A stretch of DNA of 64,000 nt from a virus: positions 62,001-126,000 of IMG/VR virus record IMGVR_UViG_3300025000_000053; one strand, 5' to 3'. Shown piece after piece: positions 8,644 to 18,241 of the stretch (the stretch's first letter is position 1; the number at the start of each line of letters is the position of its first letter). Below the pieces are notes generated by a model. That model was not told the origin of the DNA. It worked only from the letters and a program-made list of their open reading frames with translations, and searched no databases. The position numbers and the translations under genes are program-made.

Positions 8644-8960
8644 AATAATATTTTTTCATCAGAAGCATACCAACAACCATTTTTAAACTCCAACCAAACT
8701 TTATTTGTCATAATTTCTCGTATAACATTTATTGGAATACGAGTTCCTGACACATATTTAGCAAAAGCTAAACAAAGAGTGACATAACCAGGTTTTTTCT
8801 CTATATTAGCTTCTGTTATACTTTTTAACAAACCCAGATTAATTACCAATCTGGCTTTTCTACCCCGCATTACTTCATAATTATGACTAGATACGATAGT
8901 ACTAGAAACAGTATCAAAACTATCATCACTAAGATTTTTAACAATGTTGATTAAATTCAT
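8634..8960 (-). CDS. Protein of unknown function
   Basis: 108 aa from ATG 8960 (MNLINIV), with GGAAGGTG upstream; an upstream in-frame GTG at 8969 is inside the ribosome binding site. Not recognised. Transcribed alone between a promoter element and a hairpin. Confidence 0.65.
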   Translation of the reverse strand: MNLINIVKNLSDDSFDTVSSTIVSSHNYEVMRGRKARLVINLGLLKSITEANIEKKPGYVTLCLAFAKYVSGTRIPINVIREIMTNKVWLEFKNGCWYASDEKILLKG

Positions 8961-8993
8961 ATTTTTCACCTTCCATAAATTTATTTATTTCTA

Positions 8994-9007
8994 AATAATA
9001 ATATATA
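8994..9007 (-). promoter_or_regulatory. Early-type promoter element (TATATTATT)
   Basis: On the minus strand GTATATATTATTAT, about 35 nt before the ATG at 8960. Confidence 0.5.
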
Positions 9008-9026
9008 CTTATAATTTATAAATATA

Positions 9027-9338
9027 CTAAAGTTTTATATAGTTATATTTATATGGAAGAGGATTAGAACTTTTTCTCTCGTTTTCTCTCAATATATTTA
9101 AAGCTTCATTAATTTCACTTACATTTAAAATATTTAAAATACGACGAGATAATTCCCAAAAATCACAATCGGTTAAAATAATTTTAGATTTAAGAAATTC
9201 GGAAAAATCATCGGAAATTCCGTAATAATCTATTTCATCTTTAAGAGTTGTTAAATCACAATTAGAACATTGATCTGAAAAAATACTACTGGGTGTATTA
9301 ATTTTATGATCACACCAACTACAAATAATATCACTCAC
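9027..9338 (-). CDS. Small zinc-ribbon protein
   Basis: 103 aa from a GTG start 10 nt after AAGGAG. CSWC at residues 6-9 and CSNC about 18 residues later form a four-cysteine zinc site. The rest is helical and unrecognised. It directly follows the gene at 9364 in one transcript. Confidence 0.65.
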   Translation of the reverse strand: MSDIICSWCDHKINTPSSIFSDQCSNCDLTTLKDEIDYYGISDDFSEFLKSKIILTDCDFWELSRRILNILNVSEINEALNILRENERKSSNPLPYKYNYIKL

Positions 9339-9363
9339 TAATAATCAACTCCTTTTTTATATT

Positions 9364-10089
9364 TTAAAAATTAAAGAATTCTTTATCTGATTTTGGTCTA
9401 TATACAAAGCCTTTAACTTCTTCTTTATCTTTATTATTAACATCTGAAATAGGATGATACTTTTTAGTACTAATAGTAATATTATTTAAATCTTCTCCCT
9501 TATCTAAACAACTCACATAATAATTTAATAATTGTTGTGAATATGTATATATATCAACTTTACTTAATGTATAAAATAATGATTCAAAAGCATCAATAGG
9601 TAATTCAATAAAATTATCACTATTATTTATATACATAATAACACCCTCATATGAAACTTCATTTTCATCATATATAATTGAAGGTTTTAATATCATTCTT
9701 TGATTTAAACCTAAGTTATAAATCTTTAATGTATATTTATCTACCATATCAGGATATATTACAATTTCTCCTTTAGAATTCATTGCAAATATTTCATCAC
9801 CATATAGATTAGTTAACATAGTTTTAAAATTCTTTATTAACTGATATATATTACGTTGAGTAATCATAATAGATCTACTCTTATCCCATTCTTCTTCTTT
9901 ATTATTAATATCTAATGATAAATAAACTGATGGATTTAAAGTAAGATATTTAACCTTATTAAATTCAAATTTTTTATGATAACTTTCTAACTTATTATTT
10001 TTTTCTTGATATAATTTAACATTAATTTTTAAATTAAAATTTTTAACTGGTTGTAAAATAACTCTACTAATTCTTTGTACTTTATTCAT
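9364..10089 (-). CDS. Protein of unknown function
   Basis: A 241-aa protein with AGGGTGAT before the ATG. The pattern of strands and helices is even, with no signal peptide or membrane segment. Not recognised. Confidence 0.7.
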   Translation of the reverse strand: MNKVQRISRVILQPVKNFNLKINVKLYQEKNNKLESYHKKFEFNKVKYLTLNPSVYLSLDINNKEEEWDKSRSIMITQRNIYQLIKNFKTMLTNLYGDEIFAMNSKGEIVIYPDMVDKYTLKIYNLGLNQRMILKPSIIYDENEVSYEGVIMYINNSDNFIELPIDAFESLFYTLSKVDIYTYSQQLLNYYVSCLDKGEDLNNITISTKKYHPISDVNNKDKEEVKGFVYRPKSDKEFFNF

Positions 10090-10147
10090 TATATCACCCT
10101 AACAAATAAAATGCTCTATTATTAAGTTGAGGATGAAATAAAAAAAT

Positions 10148-10184
10148 AATAAAGTGATAAATATAAATAATTTATCACTTTATT
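10148..10184 (-). terminator. Hairpin terminator
   Basis: A 15-bp stem (AATAAAGTGATAAAT) after the gene at 10197. Confidence 0.8.
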
Positions 10185-10196
10185 AATCAATATTAT

Positions 10197-10655
10197 TTAG
10201 TTGGAATATGTGGGGTATATTGAAGTAATTGGTATATTACACATATAAAAATAATTTGCTAATTCAGGTGACAGTTCATAAATTTTTTCTATTATTTTTT
10301 CACATACTTCAATATTTTCATCAGAATTAGCAGATACTCCAATAATACGTCGTTTTTTATTTTCAGTAATAAAAATTGTATTATTAATTTTTTCGTTGAA
10401 AATTATACTAATTCTTAATTCACCCAAAACCCAACTGTAACTTATCACAGGAACGTTTTTAAAATTACCACTTTCCTGTTTAGATGTATAAAAATCATTT
10501 AAGTCACATTTAATTAATTTATCCCAATCAGGTAAATTGATAACATTCTGAATACAACTATAATACTGTTTTAAGATATTATTATAGTCATCATCAGATA
10601 TTTCCTCACTAATTATGGGTCCATTTAAAAAGTTAAATTGTTTTTTATTTGCCAT
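10197..10655 (-). CDS. Protein of unknown function
   Basis: A 152-aa acidic protein with GGAGG before the ATG, transcribed alone. Not recognised. Confidence 0.7.
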   Translation of the reverse strand: MANKKQFNFLNGPIISEEISDDDYNNILKQYYSCIQNVINLPDWDKLIKCDLNDFYTSKQESGNFKNVPVISYSWVLGELRISIIFNEKINNTIFITENKKRRIIGVSANSDENIEVCEKIIEKIYELSPELANYFYMCNIPITSIYPTYSN

Positions 10656-10691
10656 TATAAAACCTCCAAATAAATTTATTTATTTCTAATT

Positions 10692-10704
10692 AATAATATA
10701 TATT
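10692..10704 (-). promoter_or_regulatory. Early-type promoter element (TATATTATT)
   Basis: On the minus strand AATATATATTATT, about 40 nt before the ATG at 10655. Confidence 0.55.
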
Positions 10705-10728
10705 TAATATACATATTAAATTATTATA

Positions 10729-13700
10729 TTAAATATCTTCTTCTATACCATTCATTTTAATCTTAATATAAAAAAGATTTGTATTTTCATTCTCCTTCCT
10801 TTTAACTTGAAATTTATTATTAATATCTCTTATAGATTTAATTCTATCTAAATATTCTTCTTTATTTTCATAATCAAGTGAAACAAAACATTTATTTGGT
10901 TCGTCTTCTTTACGATAACTAAATAAATCTTTTTCAAATAAACATTTAAAACTCTCTGGTTCTCTTGAATCATCAAAGAATAATCCATGAGTTTTACAGA
11001 ATGGTGTTACAATACCTGAAGTTCCCATAATGTTCATATAGATAGTTAATCTATACAGTTCTCCTATGAACTTCCCTAAGCTTTCCTTAGGATATCAGAC
11101 TATATCACCATCTCTATATAATAATATTTAATATAGAGAGTTACCTATTTCGATTTAAGGGATTTTCACCCACTCACTTGAGCCCTACTCCTAATGCTTA
11201 TTTCAAAGCTAAAGGATAGTCGTTGAACTTTATTCTTATATATAATAAGAATCTTAGCTGCGGATCACTCAATCTTTTACCTTGTTACCATACCCTAGAT
11301 AGTTAGTCTAAGCCATTATATTATTACTAATATAACTTGGTAGTAAAAGCTCTAAGAACTTCCCCGACAATTAAAGTAATTTTCATTATAGATTATTCCA
11401 TAATGTCCCAGATTTTACATTTCTAGGATCTGAATTGCCGCATACGTTAATATCGAGCTTCCCAATGTAAGATGGGTGAATATCACGATATTTTTTTGAT
11501 ATCCTATTATCATTCTTGTTCCCAACACTATTCGGTTTTTAATTCACATAGATCGTTAATCTATGCAGTTCTCTTATGAACTTCCTTATCTCTCGATAAG
11601 ATAATAGACTATATCTTCATCCATTATATAATCAGTATAATGGAGTTTCCTATTTCGATTTAAGGGATTCTCACCCACCTACTTAGGCCCTACTCCTATT
11701 GTGTATTCCAACACTAAAGGATAGTCGTTGAACTTTATTGTTATATTAAAAAGTATAGTTTTTTGATATATGCACCCATGAAATCCTTTTTTTTATTTTC
11801 CATATTAATCCATTGTATGCCATATTTATTTGTATATTTTTAGATAACATATTTAATTCCTCTTTTATTTCATAAGTGGAATATTTCTTTTCTAATAAAT
11901 TACATATATCATGAATTAATTTTGCTGAATATTTGTTATACACATGGGATTCACCCTTAGACGGATGTTGTAATCCTTTAATCCATGAATGTTCAATATT
12001 CTCTTTAGGAGTAACCCATTCTAAATTCTTATAATAATTATTACCTTTAAAAGTATCCTTATGATTAATTTGAATAATTTTTTCATTGAAAAATATTTTT
12101 AGTGGTAAAAAATAATATCCAACTAATCTGTGCACATAAAATTTTCTCCTTCTAGTATAAATAGCTACCAATGAACATCTTAAATATCCATCTTTATCAA
12201 CAAATGGTTTTATAAGTTTATCAGTTAGTTTATTTCTAACTCTACCATAATTACTAATTTCATATATGTCTTTTACATTATATTCTATAATGTCTTTCCA
12301 TTCTTCTTCATGGGTTTGAATGTGTATTATCATTTAAAACACCTCTTAATATAACAATCTTAGCTGCGGATTACTCAATCCTAAAACCTTTTTACCATAC
12401 CTTAGTTGATTAGACTAAGCCACTATATTGTTCCCAATATAGTTTGGTAGTTTTAGGCTATAAGAGATTTCCCGACAATTAAAGAAAACACAGGCCCTTA
12501 ATTGACCTTTAATAGTATATCTCAGTTTACTAAAAAAGTCCATATCATTTATTTTATCATCAAATCTCAATAGTCCTGAATCATGTAAATTCTGAATTAA
12601 TATATCGCCTGGGAATTTAAATATTTCTTCAATATTTTCTAAAGTCATTTTATTACCTAAACTTATAACTCTATTCATTCTTTTACTAAATGCTTTAGTT
12701 AATAAAGAAGCAATATATTCATTACATCTTAATCTTTTATTGTCTATAGATAAATTATCTTTCTTTCTTAATTCATCAAAATTTTGAATCATCCATCTGA
12801 TAACTGAATAAACATTCTTTCGATGTTCATAGTCTATCTTCAATATATTCTTAGTAGTTTCATCTATTAATCTATCAAAGAAAACTAAAGTATTTAATCC
12901 TTTTTCATAATAATTATAAGCCATAGTAGCACTTAAGCTACCGATACGTCCAACCCAATACTCTAAATCATTTAAAAATTCAAAACTTAATCTATTATTA
13001 GAAACATTTATAATCATGAAAACTATACTCTGTACATATAGATATTTGTTAAAGAAGAATCTATTTACTTTTATTAATATTTTCTTATTAATACGAAAAT
13101 ATATATATTTGTCTAAATCTACTTCTGTTTCAGTAAATTCTATAATAGAATCTAGTGAGAAATATTTAAGTGTTTTTTCAACACCCATTTTAGCAAAATA
13201 AAATAAAAGTACATCGACTTCTTTTCTAAACACAAATACCCCATAAGTATTAGCAGTATAAGTTTCTCCTTGAGTATCTGGATATTCCTTTTTATTTCTT
13301 TTTAAAGATAATGGCATTAATGATTTAAGAATTAAATTCTGTTTGGTTGTATAAGTTGAACTATCAACAAGTTGATATATTAAGAAATATTTTTTACCTT
13401 TAATAGTGTAATAACCATTTTCATCTGGAATTGGTATTAATAATTTCTTAGTAAATAATTTACTCTTATTCTTACAATTTAAATTAAATCTTAGTTTTAA
13501 TTCCCCATATCGACTATCTTGTAAATACATATATTTTTCTGAAACTTTTTTATTTCCTTCTTTAGTTTGTTTAACTTTCTGTCTTGTTGATATATAATCA
13601 TTGATATCAATCTTAGATTCATCATCAATGAATTCATATCCAAGAAATTTGATATTCTTAAGAATCTCTAATGATTTACAACTATTAGCAATATAATGAA

Positions 13701-13788
13701 TCAATTCATCATCATAATTATGATTAATTATATCATAGTTGATTCTTTCCTCATTTGGGTTATTATAATGAGTTATAAACTTCTTCAT
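10729..13788 (-). CDS. rpoB: RNA polymerase beta subunit, N-terminal half, spliced from three exons
   Basis: Exons are 13788-12505 (428 codons), 11532-11425 (36 codons) and 11025-10729; all junctions are in frame, giving 562 aa. Exon 1 ends with the phage-type NDMDFFSKLRYTIKG. Exon 2 carries YRDIHPSYIGKLD and ends CGNSDP. Exon 3 opens GTSGIVTPFC. Joined, NSDP-GTSG matches the rifampicin/fork region of RpoB. The protein ends before the HGNKG motif, which lies in the separate gene at 19562-22446, so the two would assemble as halves of one beta subunit, as in phiKZ and AR9 non-virion RNA polymerases. The start has a GGTGG Shine-Dalgarno sequence. Unspliced reading stops soon after each exon. Confidence 0.9.
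11026..11424 (-). ncRNA. Group I intron in rpoB N-half, second intron
   Basis: The minus strand shows the four conserved core elements: P (AATTGTCGGGG), Q (GAGTGATCCGCAGC), R (GTTCAACGACTA) and S (GATATAGTC). The 5' splice site follows the U of GATCCT, which pairs with a GGGA guide as U.G plus three Watson-Crick pairs. The 3' site follows the G before GGAACTTCAGG. Splicing restores NSDP-GTSG. 399 nt, no open frame. Confidence 0.88.
11533..12504 (-). ncRNA. Group I intron in rpoB N-half, first intron, carrying an HNH endonuclease gene
   Basis: 972 nt with P, Q, R and S elements. The 5' exon ends AAAGGU, which pairs with a GCCU guide. The 3' exon starts AATAGTGTTGGG. The open frame 12333-11746 lies between Q and R, that is in the P6 region, the same kind of peripheral loop that holds I-TevI in the T4 td intron. 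Boundaries come from the reading frame, the guide pairing and the RpoB motif order. Confidence 0.85.
11746..12333 (-). CDS. Intron-encoded HNH homing endonuclease (NUMOD4-HNH)
   Basis: A 195-aa protein. Residues about 10-50 resemble a NUMOD4 segment (EEEWKDIIEYNVKDIYEIS, YGRVRN). The HNH core follows, with VHRLVGYYFLP, then INHKDTFKGNN and LEWVTPKENIEHS. Such enzymes cut intronless alleles and drive intron homing. The gene has its own AGAGGTG ribosome binding site inside the intron. The C-terminal 60 residues probably contact DNA. It looks intact. Confidence 0.9.
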   Translation of the reverse strand: MIIHIQTHEEEWKDIIEYNVKDIYEISNYGRVRNKLTDKLIKPFVDKDGYLRCSLVAIYTRRRKFYVHRLVGYYFLPLKIFFNEKIIQINHKDTFKGNNYYKNLEWVTPKENIEHSWIKGLQHPSKGESHVYNKYSAKLIHDICNLLEKKYSTYEIKEELNMLSKNIQINMAYNGLIWKIKKRISWVHISKNYTF

Positions 13789-13840
13789 ATAATTTTTTAT
13801 ACCACCTTTCTAGAAAAATATAATACTATAAACAATTTTT

Positions 13841-13876
13841 ATCCAATAGGAAACCAATTAAGGCTTCCTATTGGAT
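13841..13876 (-). terminator. Hairpin terminator
   Basis: A 12-bp perfect stem (ATCCAATAGGAA) between the gene at 13889 and the start of rpoB N-half. Confidence 0.75.
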
Positions 13877-13888
13877 AATGTATATTTT

Positions 13889-14254
13889 TTATTCCTCTTC
13901 ATCCTCAGTGGTATTATCATCTTTAACCATGAGTTTAAATTCTTGACCAGGGATTAAGAACGGTGTGAAGTTACCTACTTTTTCACCTTCATCATTTTCC
14001 CTATAAGAAATACCCATGTCAAACAGCTGCATTAAATTGATAGAAATATCTTCCCCAGCAGTTTTCTTTTCATTTAGATAAGCAATTGATTGCTGTAAGA
14101 AACGATATGCAATCGTTGCAATTGCTGGTGCATGTGTAACATTAATGTTGTGTTCACTGATAAGAGCTTTATTTGCTCTTTCACAAATTTTAGTAATTTC
14201 CTTCTGATTCTCTCTGATTTCCAAAAATACTGCATCATCCTTATTACTTGCCAT
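13889..14254 (-). CDS. Small helical protein, single-repeat form
   Basis: 121 aa with GGGGAGG before the ATG. The segment EITKICERANKALISE, then HAPAIATIAYRFLQQSIAYL, occurs in related form twice in the neighbouring protein at 14306. The acidic C-terminus is TTEDEEE. Function unknown. Confidence 0.7.
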   Translation of the reverse strand: MASNKDDAVFLEIRENQKEITKICERANKALISEHNINVTHAPAIATIAYRFLQQSIAYLNEKKTAGEDISINLMQLFDMGISYRENDEGEKVGNFTPFLIPGQEFKLMVKDDNTTEDEEE

Positions 14255-14305
14255 AATAAATAACCTCCCCTTATTTTTTAATACTAATATTTTGTTATTA
14301 GCATA

Positions 14306-14851
14306 TTAGTTTTTAATTTTATTAAATTTAAAAATGATATCATGTAATTTCATAGTCATAAATTCATCTTCTTTTGAGTACAGTTTTTCACTAAATTTGT
14401 ATTCAAGAGCTTGACTTAAAAAAGCATGAACTATAGTGAAAATCGCATCAGATGAAGTGATATTGATATCAAATTTCATTAAAAGAATATCATTAGCCAT
14501 ATCACAAAGTTCATTATTCTTTTCATCAGTGTTTAATAAAATAGCAACTTCTGAATTAGTTTCCCGTTCAATATAATCATCATGAACAGGTTTTATTAAA
14601 TAAATAATGTCTTGAACTTTACTATTCATATAGCAAAAAAGATTAATATCATCTAACTGTATTCTACTTTCTTTATTCTTTTCTCTATCAATTAAACCAT
14701 GTAAAAAAGCATACACAATTGTAGCAACCGATGGATATAATAAAATATCTATATTATTTAATTCATATAATCTTTTAGATGTTCTCTTACAAATTTCTCT
14801 TTCAGAATCATTTATTTTTATTAACAAACAGTCCAGATCAATACTACTCAA
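14306..14851 (-). CDS. Small helical protein, tandem-repeat form
   Basis: 181 aa with TTG as the probable start after GGGGG. It contains two copies of the roughly 75-residue unit seen once in the gene at 13889: SEREICKRTSKRLYELN / PSVATIVYAFLHGLI and NNELCDMANDILLMKF / SDAIFTIVHAFLSQAL. It probably arose by internal duplication. Function unknown. It lies downstream of the ligase gene in the same transcript. Confidence 0.7.
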   Translation of the reverse strand: MSSIDLDCLLIKINDSEREICKRTSKRLYELNNIDILLYPSVATIVYAFLHGLIDREKNKESRIQLDDINLFCYMNSKVQDIIYLIKPVHDDYIERETNSEVAILLNTDEKNNELCDMANDILLMKFDINITSSDAIFTIVHAFLSQALEYKFSEKLYSKEDEFMTMKLHDIIFKFNKIKN

Positions 14852-14873
14852 CTGTCACAAAACCCCCTGTGTA

Positions 14874-17036
14874 TCAATTTTTTCTTTCATATTTAAATAT
14901 TTTGTAAGCATCCTCTAATGTTACAATAGGTATATAATCTTTTTTAGCTTTATCAACTTTAGATGATTGAACACCTAAATCTTTTACAACTACCATATCA
15001 ATCCCTTTATTATAATTATCAACAACTAGTATGTTTTTATCGTCAAGGAATTTTTCAAATTCCCTATCACGGATTTTAGTAAAACATACTTTACCAATAT
15101 ATTCACGCAAATCTTCTTTTATAACTAATTCGGAACATAAGAAATTTATAAGTTCAATATTACTATTTACTCCTTTAATTATCTTTTCAGCTGTTTTATT
15201 TTTTATTCCTCCTATCATAGTTAATTTTTTTACATCATTATTTAAACATATATCTTTTAATTCATTCAAATAATATATATTTAAAATACGTTTAAATATT
15301 TTTCTCCCTATATCGGGTATCCCCAAAGAACCTAATAATTCATAGTTATAAACAGTTTTACGACTTTTAATACTATCAACTATTTTATTAAATATTTTTT
15401 CACCAAATCCTTTAAATAATAGGATTGTTTGTTTATGATCTTTAATAAAGTATAAATCTTTAATACTTTTTACAACACCTAATTCATATAATAATGTGAT
15501 AATACCACTAGAAATATTAGGTATAGATATCTTTTCAGCATAATTTATAATTTTACCTATTTTTCTAGAATCACAATTTTCATTAACACATTTTAATATA
15601 GGATCTTTAACTAATGGTTGTTTACAATAACGACATTCTGTTGGAGTTTTAAATAGTTTACCTTTTTCATTTCTTTTACAAGTTTCATCTATAATTAAAT
15701 ATGGAATTACATCATACTTAATTATAACTTCATCACCTTTTCTTAATTTACGTTCTTCAAATGTATCTATAGAACCTAAAGAAATATTAGTTATTGTATT
15801 ACCATTTATTTTAACTGGTTCAATTATAGCAACAGGTGCTATTGAACCTAAAATACCAGTTGACATTATAACATCTTTAATTATAGTTCTTTTTTGTTCA
15901 GGTGGTAACTTATATGCAACTTCAAATTTATTAATATTATTTTCTCTCCCAAGTTGTTTAATGGTATTTTCATTTGCAAGAGTTATAACAACACCATCAA
16001 TCGGGATACCATCTTTTCTAACTGAACGAACCATAGTTTCTATAACTCGTTCAATATAATCAAAGTCAGTAATATCTTCAATTAAACTAAATCCTATTCT
16101 ACTATTTAAAATTGATGTAGCAAATTCATCACTTATTCTCTGATATTGAAGAGGTATTATTGTTAGATATTTTAAAAGATTTTTATTTATATCTTTACTT
16201 GTATTAAGAATTGATGAAACTGCACTTCTTGAACTTTTTAATATTCTTTCATTCTTACAAAATTCTTCAAAATCAAAATCCTTCATAATAATTTCTGTTT
16301 TTACACCATAGTCCTCATTAAATATCATAAACTCATATTTATTATCGTCACACATCATAACCTCTTTATAATATTTAATATCTACAAGACCAAAATTAAA
16401 TTTGATTCCATTAAATAAATCAGTTATATCTATTGCTTCATTATTATCAACATCACCTCTAGTTAAAACTTTGTCAGCTGTTTTTAAATTAGATTTAAAT
16501 TCAAAAATACCAGATATACCATCATATTTTGGTGTCATTCTAGCAACTTTCTCAACATTATTTAACTTTCTCCCTAATTTATTTTCAATACCTTTTATCC
16601 AATCTTCTAAAGATTTTCTATTATCCTTTCCCTTATCTTTCTTTCTAATAAAATGAATTTTATCTAAAGTACCTCTTAAAGCTGGATAACTGTGATAACC
16701 TATTTTTCTATCTTTAACTTTATTAATAGGAGCACCAACAATTTCTTTCATTTGTAAGTCTTTGTTCAGTTCATATAATCTATCATAATCTTCATCACTA
16801 ACAGGAGAATCAACTTCACTATTATTATAAATATCTTGCAGTATCTTTATTATTAATTCAATAATAATTAAATCATCTGAATTATAATTTTCAGTCCCAC
16901 TTAATAAAATATTTATAATTCTATTAATTCCAATGGTATTTAATTTTTCTACAATCACTTCATAATCATCAAAAATATCTAATCTTTCAACAAAAATAAC
17001 TGATAATGAATCAATAATATTTTTTTTGTCTAACAT
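14874..17036 (-). CDS. ligA: NAD+-dependent DNA ligase
   Basis: 720 aa, a full-length LigA. An N-terminal Ia-like segment (SPVSDEDYDRLY, residues 77-88) binds NMN. The adenylation domain has KYDG with the nucleophilic Lys170. An OB fold follows, then a four-Cys zinc finger (CRYCKQP, CVNENCD), helix-hairpin-helix repeats and a C-terminal BRCT-like domain ending near VTLEDAYKIF. It seals nicks using NAD+. AGGAGG precedes the ATG. It is the first gene of the unit 17036-13889. Confidence 0.95.
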   Translation of the reverse strand: MLDKKNIIDSLSVIFVERLDIFDDYEVIVEKLNTIGINRIINILLSGTENYNSDDLIIIELIIKILQDIYNNSEVDSPVSDEDYDRLYELNKDLQMKEIVGAPINKVKDRKIGYHSYPALRGTLDKIHFIRKKDKGKDNRKSLEDWIKGIENKLGRKLNNVEKVARMTPKYDGISGIFEFKSNLKTADKVLTRGDVDNNEAIDITDLFNGIKFNFGLVDIKYYKEVMMCDDNKYEFMIFNEDYGVKTEIIMKDFDFEEFCKNERILKSSRSAVSSILNTSKDINKNLLKYLTIIPLQYQRISDEFATSILNSRIGFSLIEDITDFDYIERVIETMVRSVRKDGIPIDGVVITLANENTIKQLGRENNINKFEVAYKLPPEQKRTIIKDVIMSTGILGSIAPVAIIEPVKINGNTITNISLGSIDTFEERKLRKGDEVIIKYDVIPYLIIDETCKRNEKGKLFKTPTECRYCKQPLVKDPILKCVNENCDSRKIGKIINYAEKISIPNISSGIITLLYELGVVKSIKDLYFIKDHKQTILLFKGFGEKIFNKIVDSIKSRKTVYNYELLGSLGIPDIGRKIFKRILNIYYLNELKDICLNNDVKKLTMIGGIKNKTAEKIIKGVNSNIELINFLCSELVIKEDLREYIGKVCFTKIRDREFEKFLDDKNILVVDNYNKGIDMVVVKDLGVQSSKVDKAKKDYIPIVTLEDAYKIFKYERKN

Positions 17037-17073
17037 ATTAAAGCCTCCTAAAGTTTTTATATTATGTTAAATA

Positions 17074-17086
17074 TATAATATATAAA
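17074..17086 (-). promoter_or_regulatory. Early-type promoter element
   Basis: On the minus strand ATTTATATATTAT, about 40 nt before the ligase ATG. Confidence 0.5.
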
Positions 17087-17095
17087 TAAAAAATA

Positions 17096-17115
17096 AAGGT
17101 TATTATTTTAACCTT
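17096..17115 (-). terminator. Hairpin terminator
   Basis: A 7-bp stem AAGGTTA/TAACCTT after the gene at 17130. Confidence 0.6.
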
Positions 17116-17129
17116 CATTTTATTTGTTT

Positions 17130-18137
17130 TTAATATCCTTGGTATCCTTCTTCAATTTTTTCTATAAAATTAATTTCATACTTGTTAAGTTTAAAGGTTT
17201 GTATTCCAATCCATGAAGAATAAGTTGGATAAATTTCTCCTTTGTGTTTAAATGCAGGAAACCTAAACCCTGTTTTAGTTATAACTGTTAATAATTTACT
17301 ATTTCTTTTTGTACTTTCATTTTTAATACTAGGGTATCCACCTTCATACAAAGAATATCCATCTACTACAATATAGTCCTTATATTTAAGTTGTTTTGTA
17401 GTATAATATACTCTCATTAATAAACCAGAAACCAATTTAGCTTTAGTAGAAGATTTATATCTATCATAATGGTAATCCTTGGTTTTTCTATGAAGAACAA
17501 GTTTCTTTCCATTATCCATATAAGAAACAAATTCTCCATTTTCAAGTACAAATAATCTAATTTCATATTGTCTATTAGGATTTACAGTAAATCTTGGGGT
17601 GGAACCAAAAATAATATGTGTATTTATAATTTTTCTATTAATAAAATCTAAAACAAAATTATATTTACCATATTTTTTATTACAATTAAAATCAAATTTT
17701 GCAATATTTATTAAGGTGATTTTACAAGTTTTGTTTGCATAAAACATAAAACGGTCTGTTAAATTACTGACGGATTCAACTCTATGAATAAAAACTTGCG
17801 GAAATTCATTTAAACTATTAATTTCTGTTATATTATATTTAAAAATTATTATATGATAACCTGGTTTAATCATAACTTTGGCTTGTTCATATTGATTAAT
17901 TTTTTTTGTATTATTAATGTATTCAGTATCACTATATCCATCACGGGTTATACCAATTGGTCTATTAAACTTTTCATCTGTTATTACCATAGCATATTCA
18001 TTTGGTTTTACAAATTCAGTTAAAAAACAATTTTTTAATTTATTTTCGAAATAAATATTGTATTTTTTATTAACTTCTGTTGTATCAAGTTCATATAAAT
18101 TTAAATCAATAGGTTCATCAAGTGTATCAACAATCAC
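17130..18137 (-). CDS. Protein of unknown function
   Basis: 335 aa from a GTG start after GGAGA. The sequence is strand-rich with many Tyr and Lys residues and no recognised motif. Transcribed alone, with an element at 18192 and a hairpin at 17096. Confidence 0.7.
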   Translation of the reverse strand: MIVDTLDEPIDLNLYELDTTEVNKKYNIYFENKLKNCFLTEFVKPNEYAMVITDEKFNRPIGITRDGYSDTEYINNTKKINQYEQAKVMIKPGYHIIIFKYNITEINSLNEFPQVFIHRVESVSNLTDRFMFYANKTCKITLINIAKFDFNCNKKYGKYNFVLDFINRKIINTHIIFGSTPRFTVNPNRQYEIRLFVLENGEFVSYMDNGKKLVLHRKTKDYHYDRYKSSTKAKLVSGLLMRVYYTTKQLKYKDYIVVDGYSLYEGGYPSIKNESTKRNSKLLTVITKTGFRFPAFKHKGEIYPTYSSWIGIQTFKLNKYEINFIEKIEEGYQGY

Positions 18138-18191
18138 AAAAACATCTCCTTTATTTTTATAAACTTTTCAAAATTGTTTATTTGTTATTAT

Positions 18192-18205
18192 AATAATATA
18201 TAAAT
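18192..18205 (-). promoter_or_regulatory. Early-type promoter element
   Basis: On the minus strand ATTTATATATTATT, about 55 nt before the GTG at 18137. Confidence 0.5.
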
Positions 18206-18213
18206 GAAAAAAA

Positions 18214-18233
18214 TGAGGATTTAAGTATCCTCA
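18214..18233 (-). terminator. Hairpin terminator
   Basis: A 7-bp stem TGAGGAT/ATCCTCA after the gene at 18242. Confidence 0.6.
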
Positions 18234-18241
18234 ATGATTTT

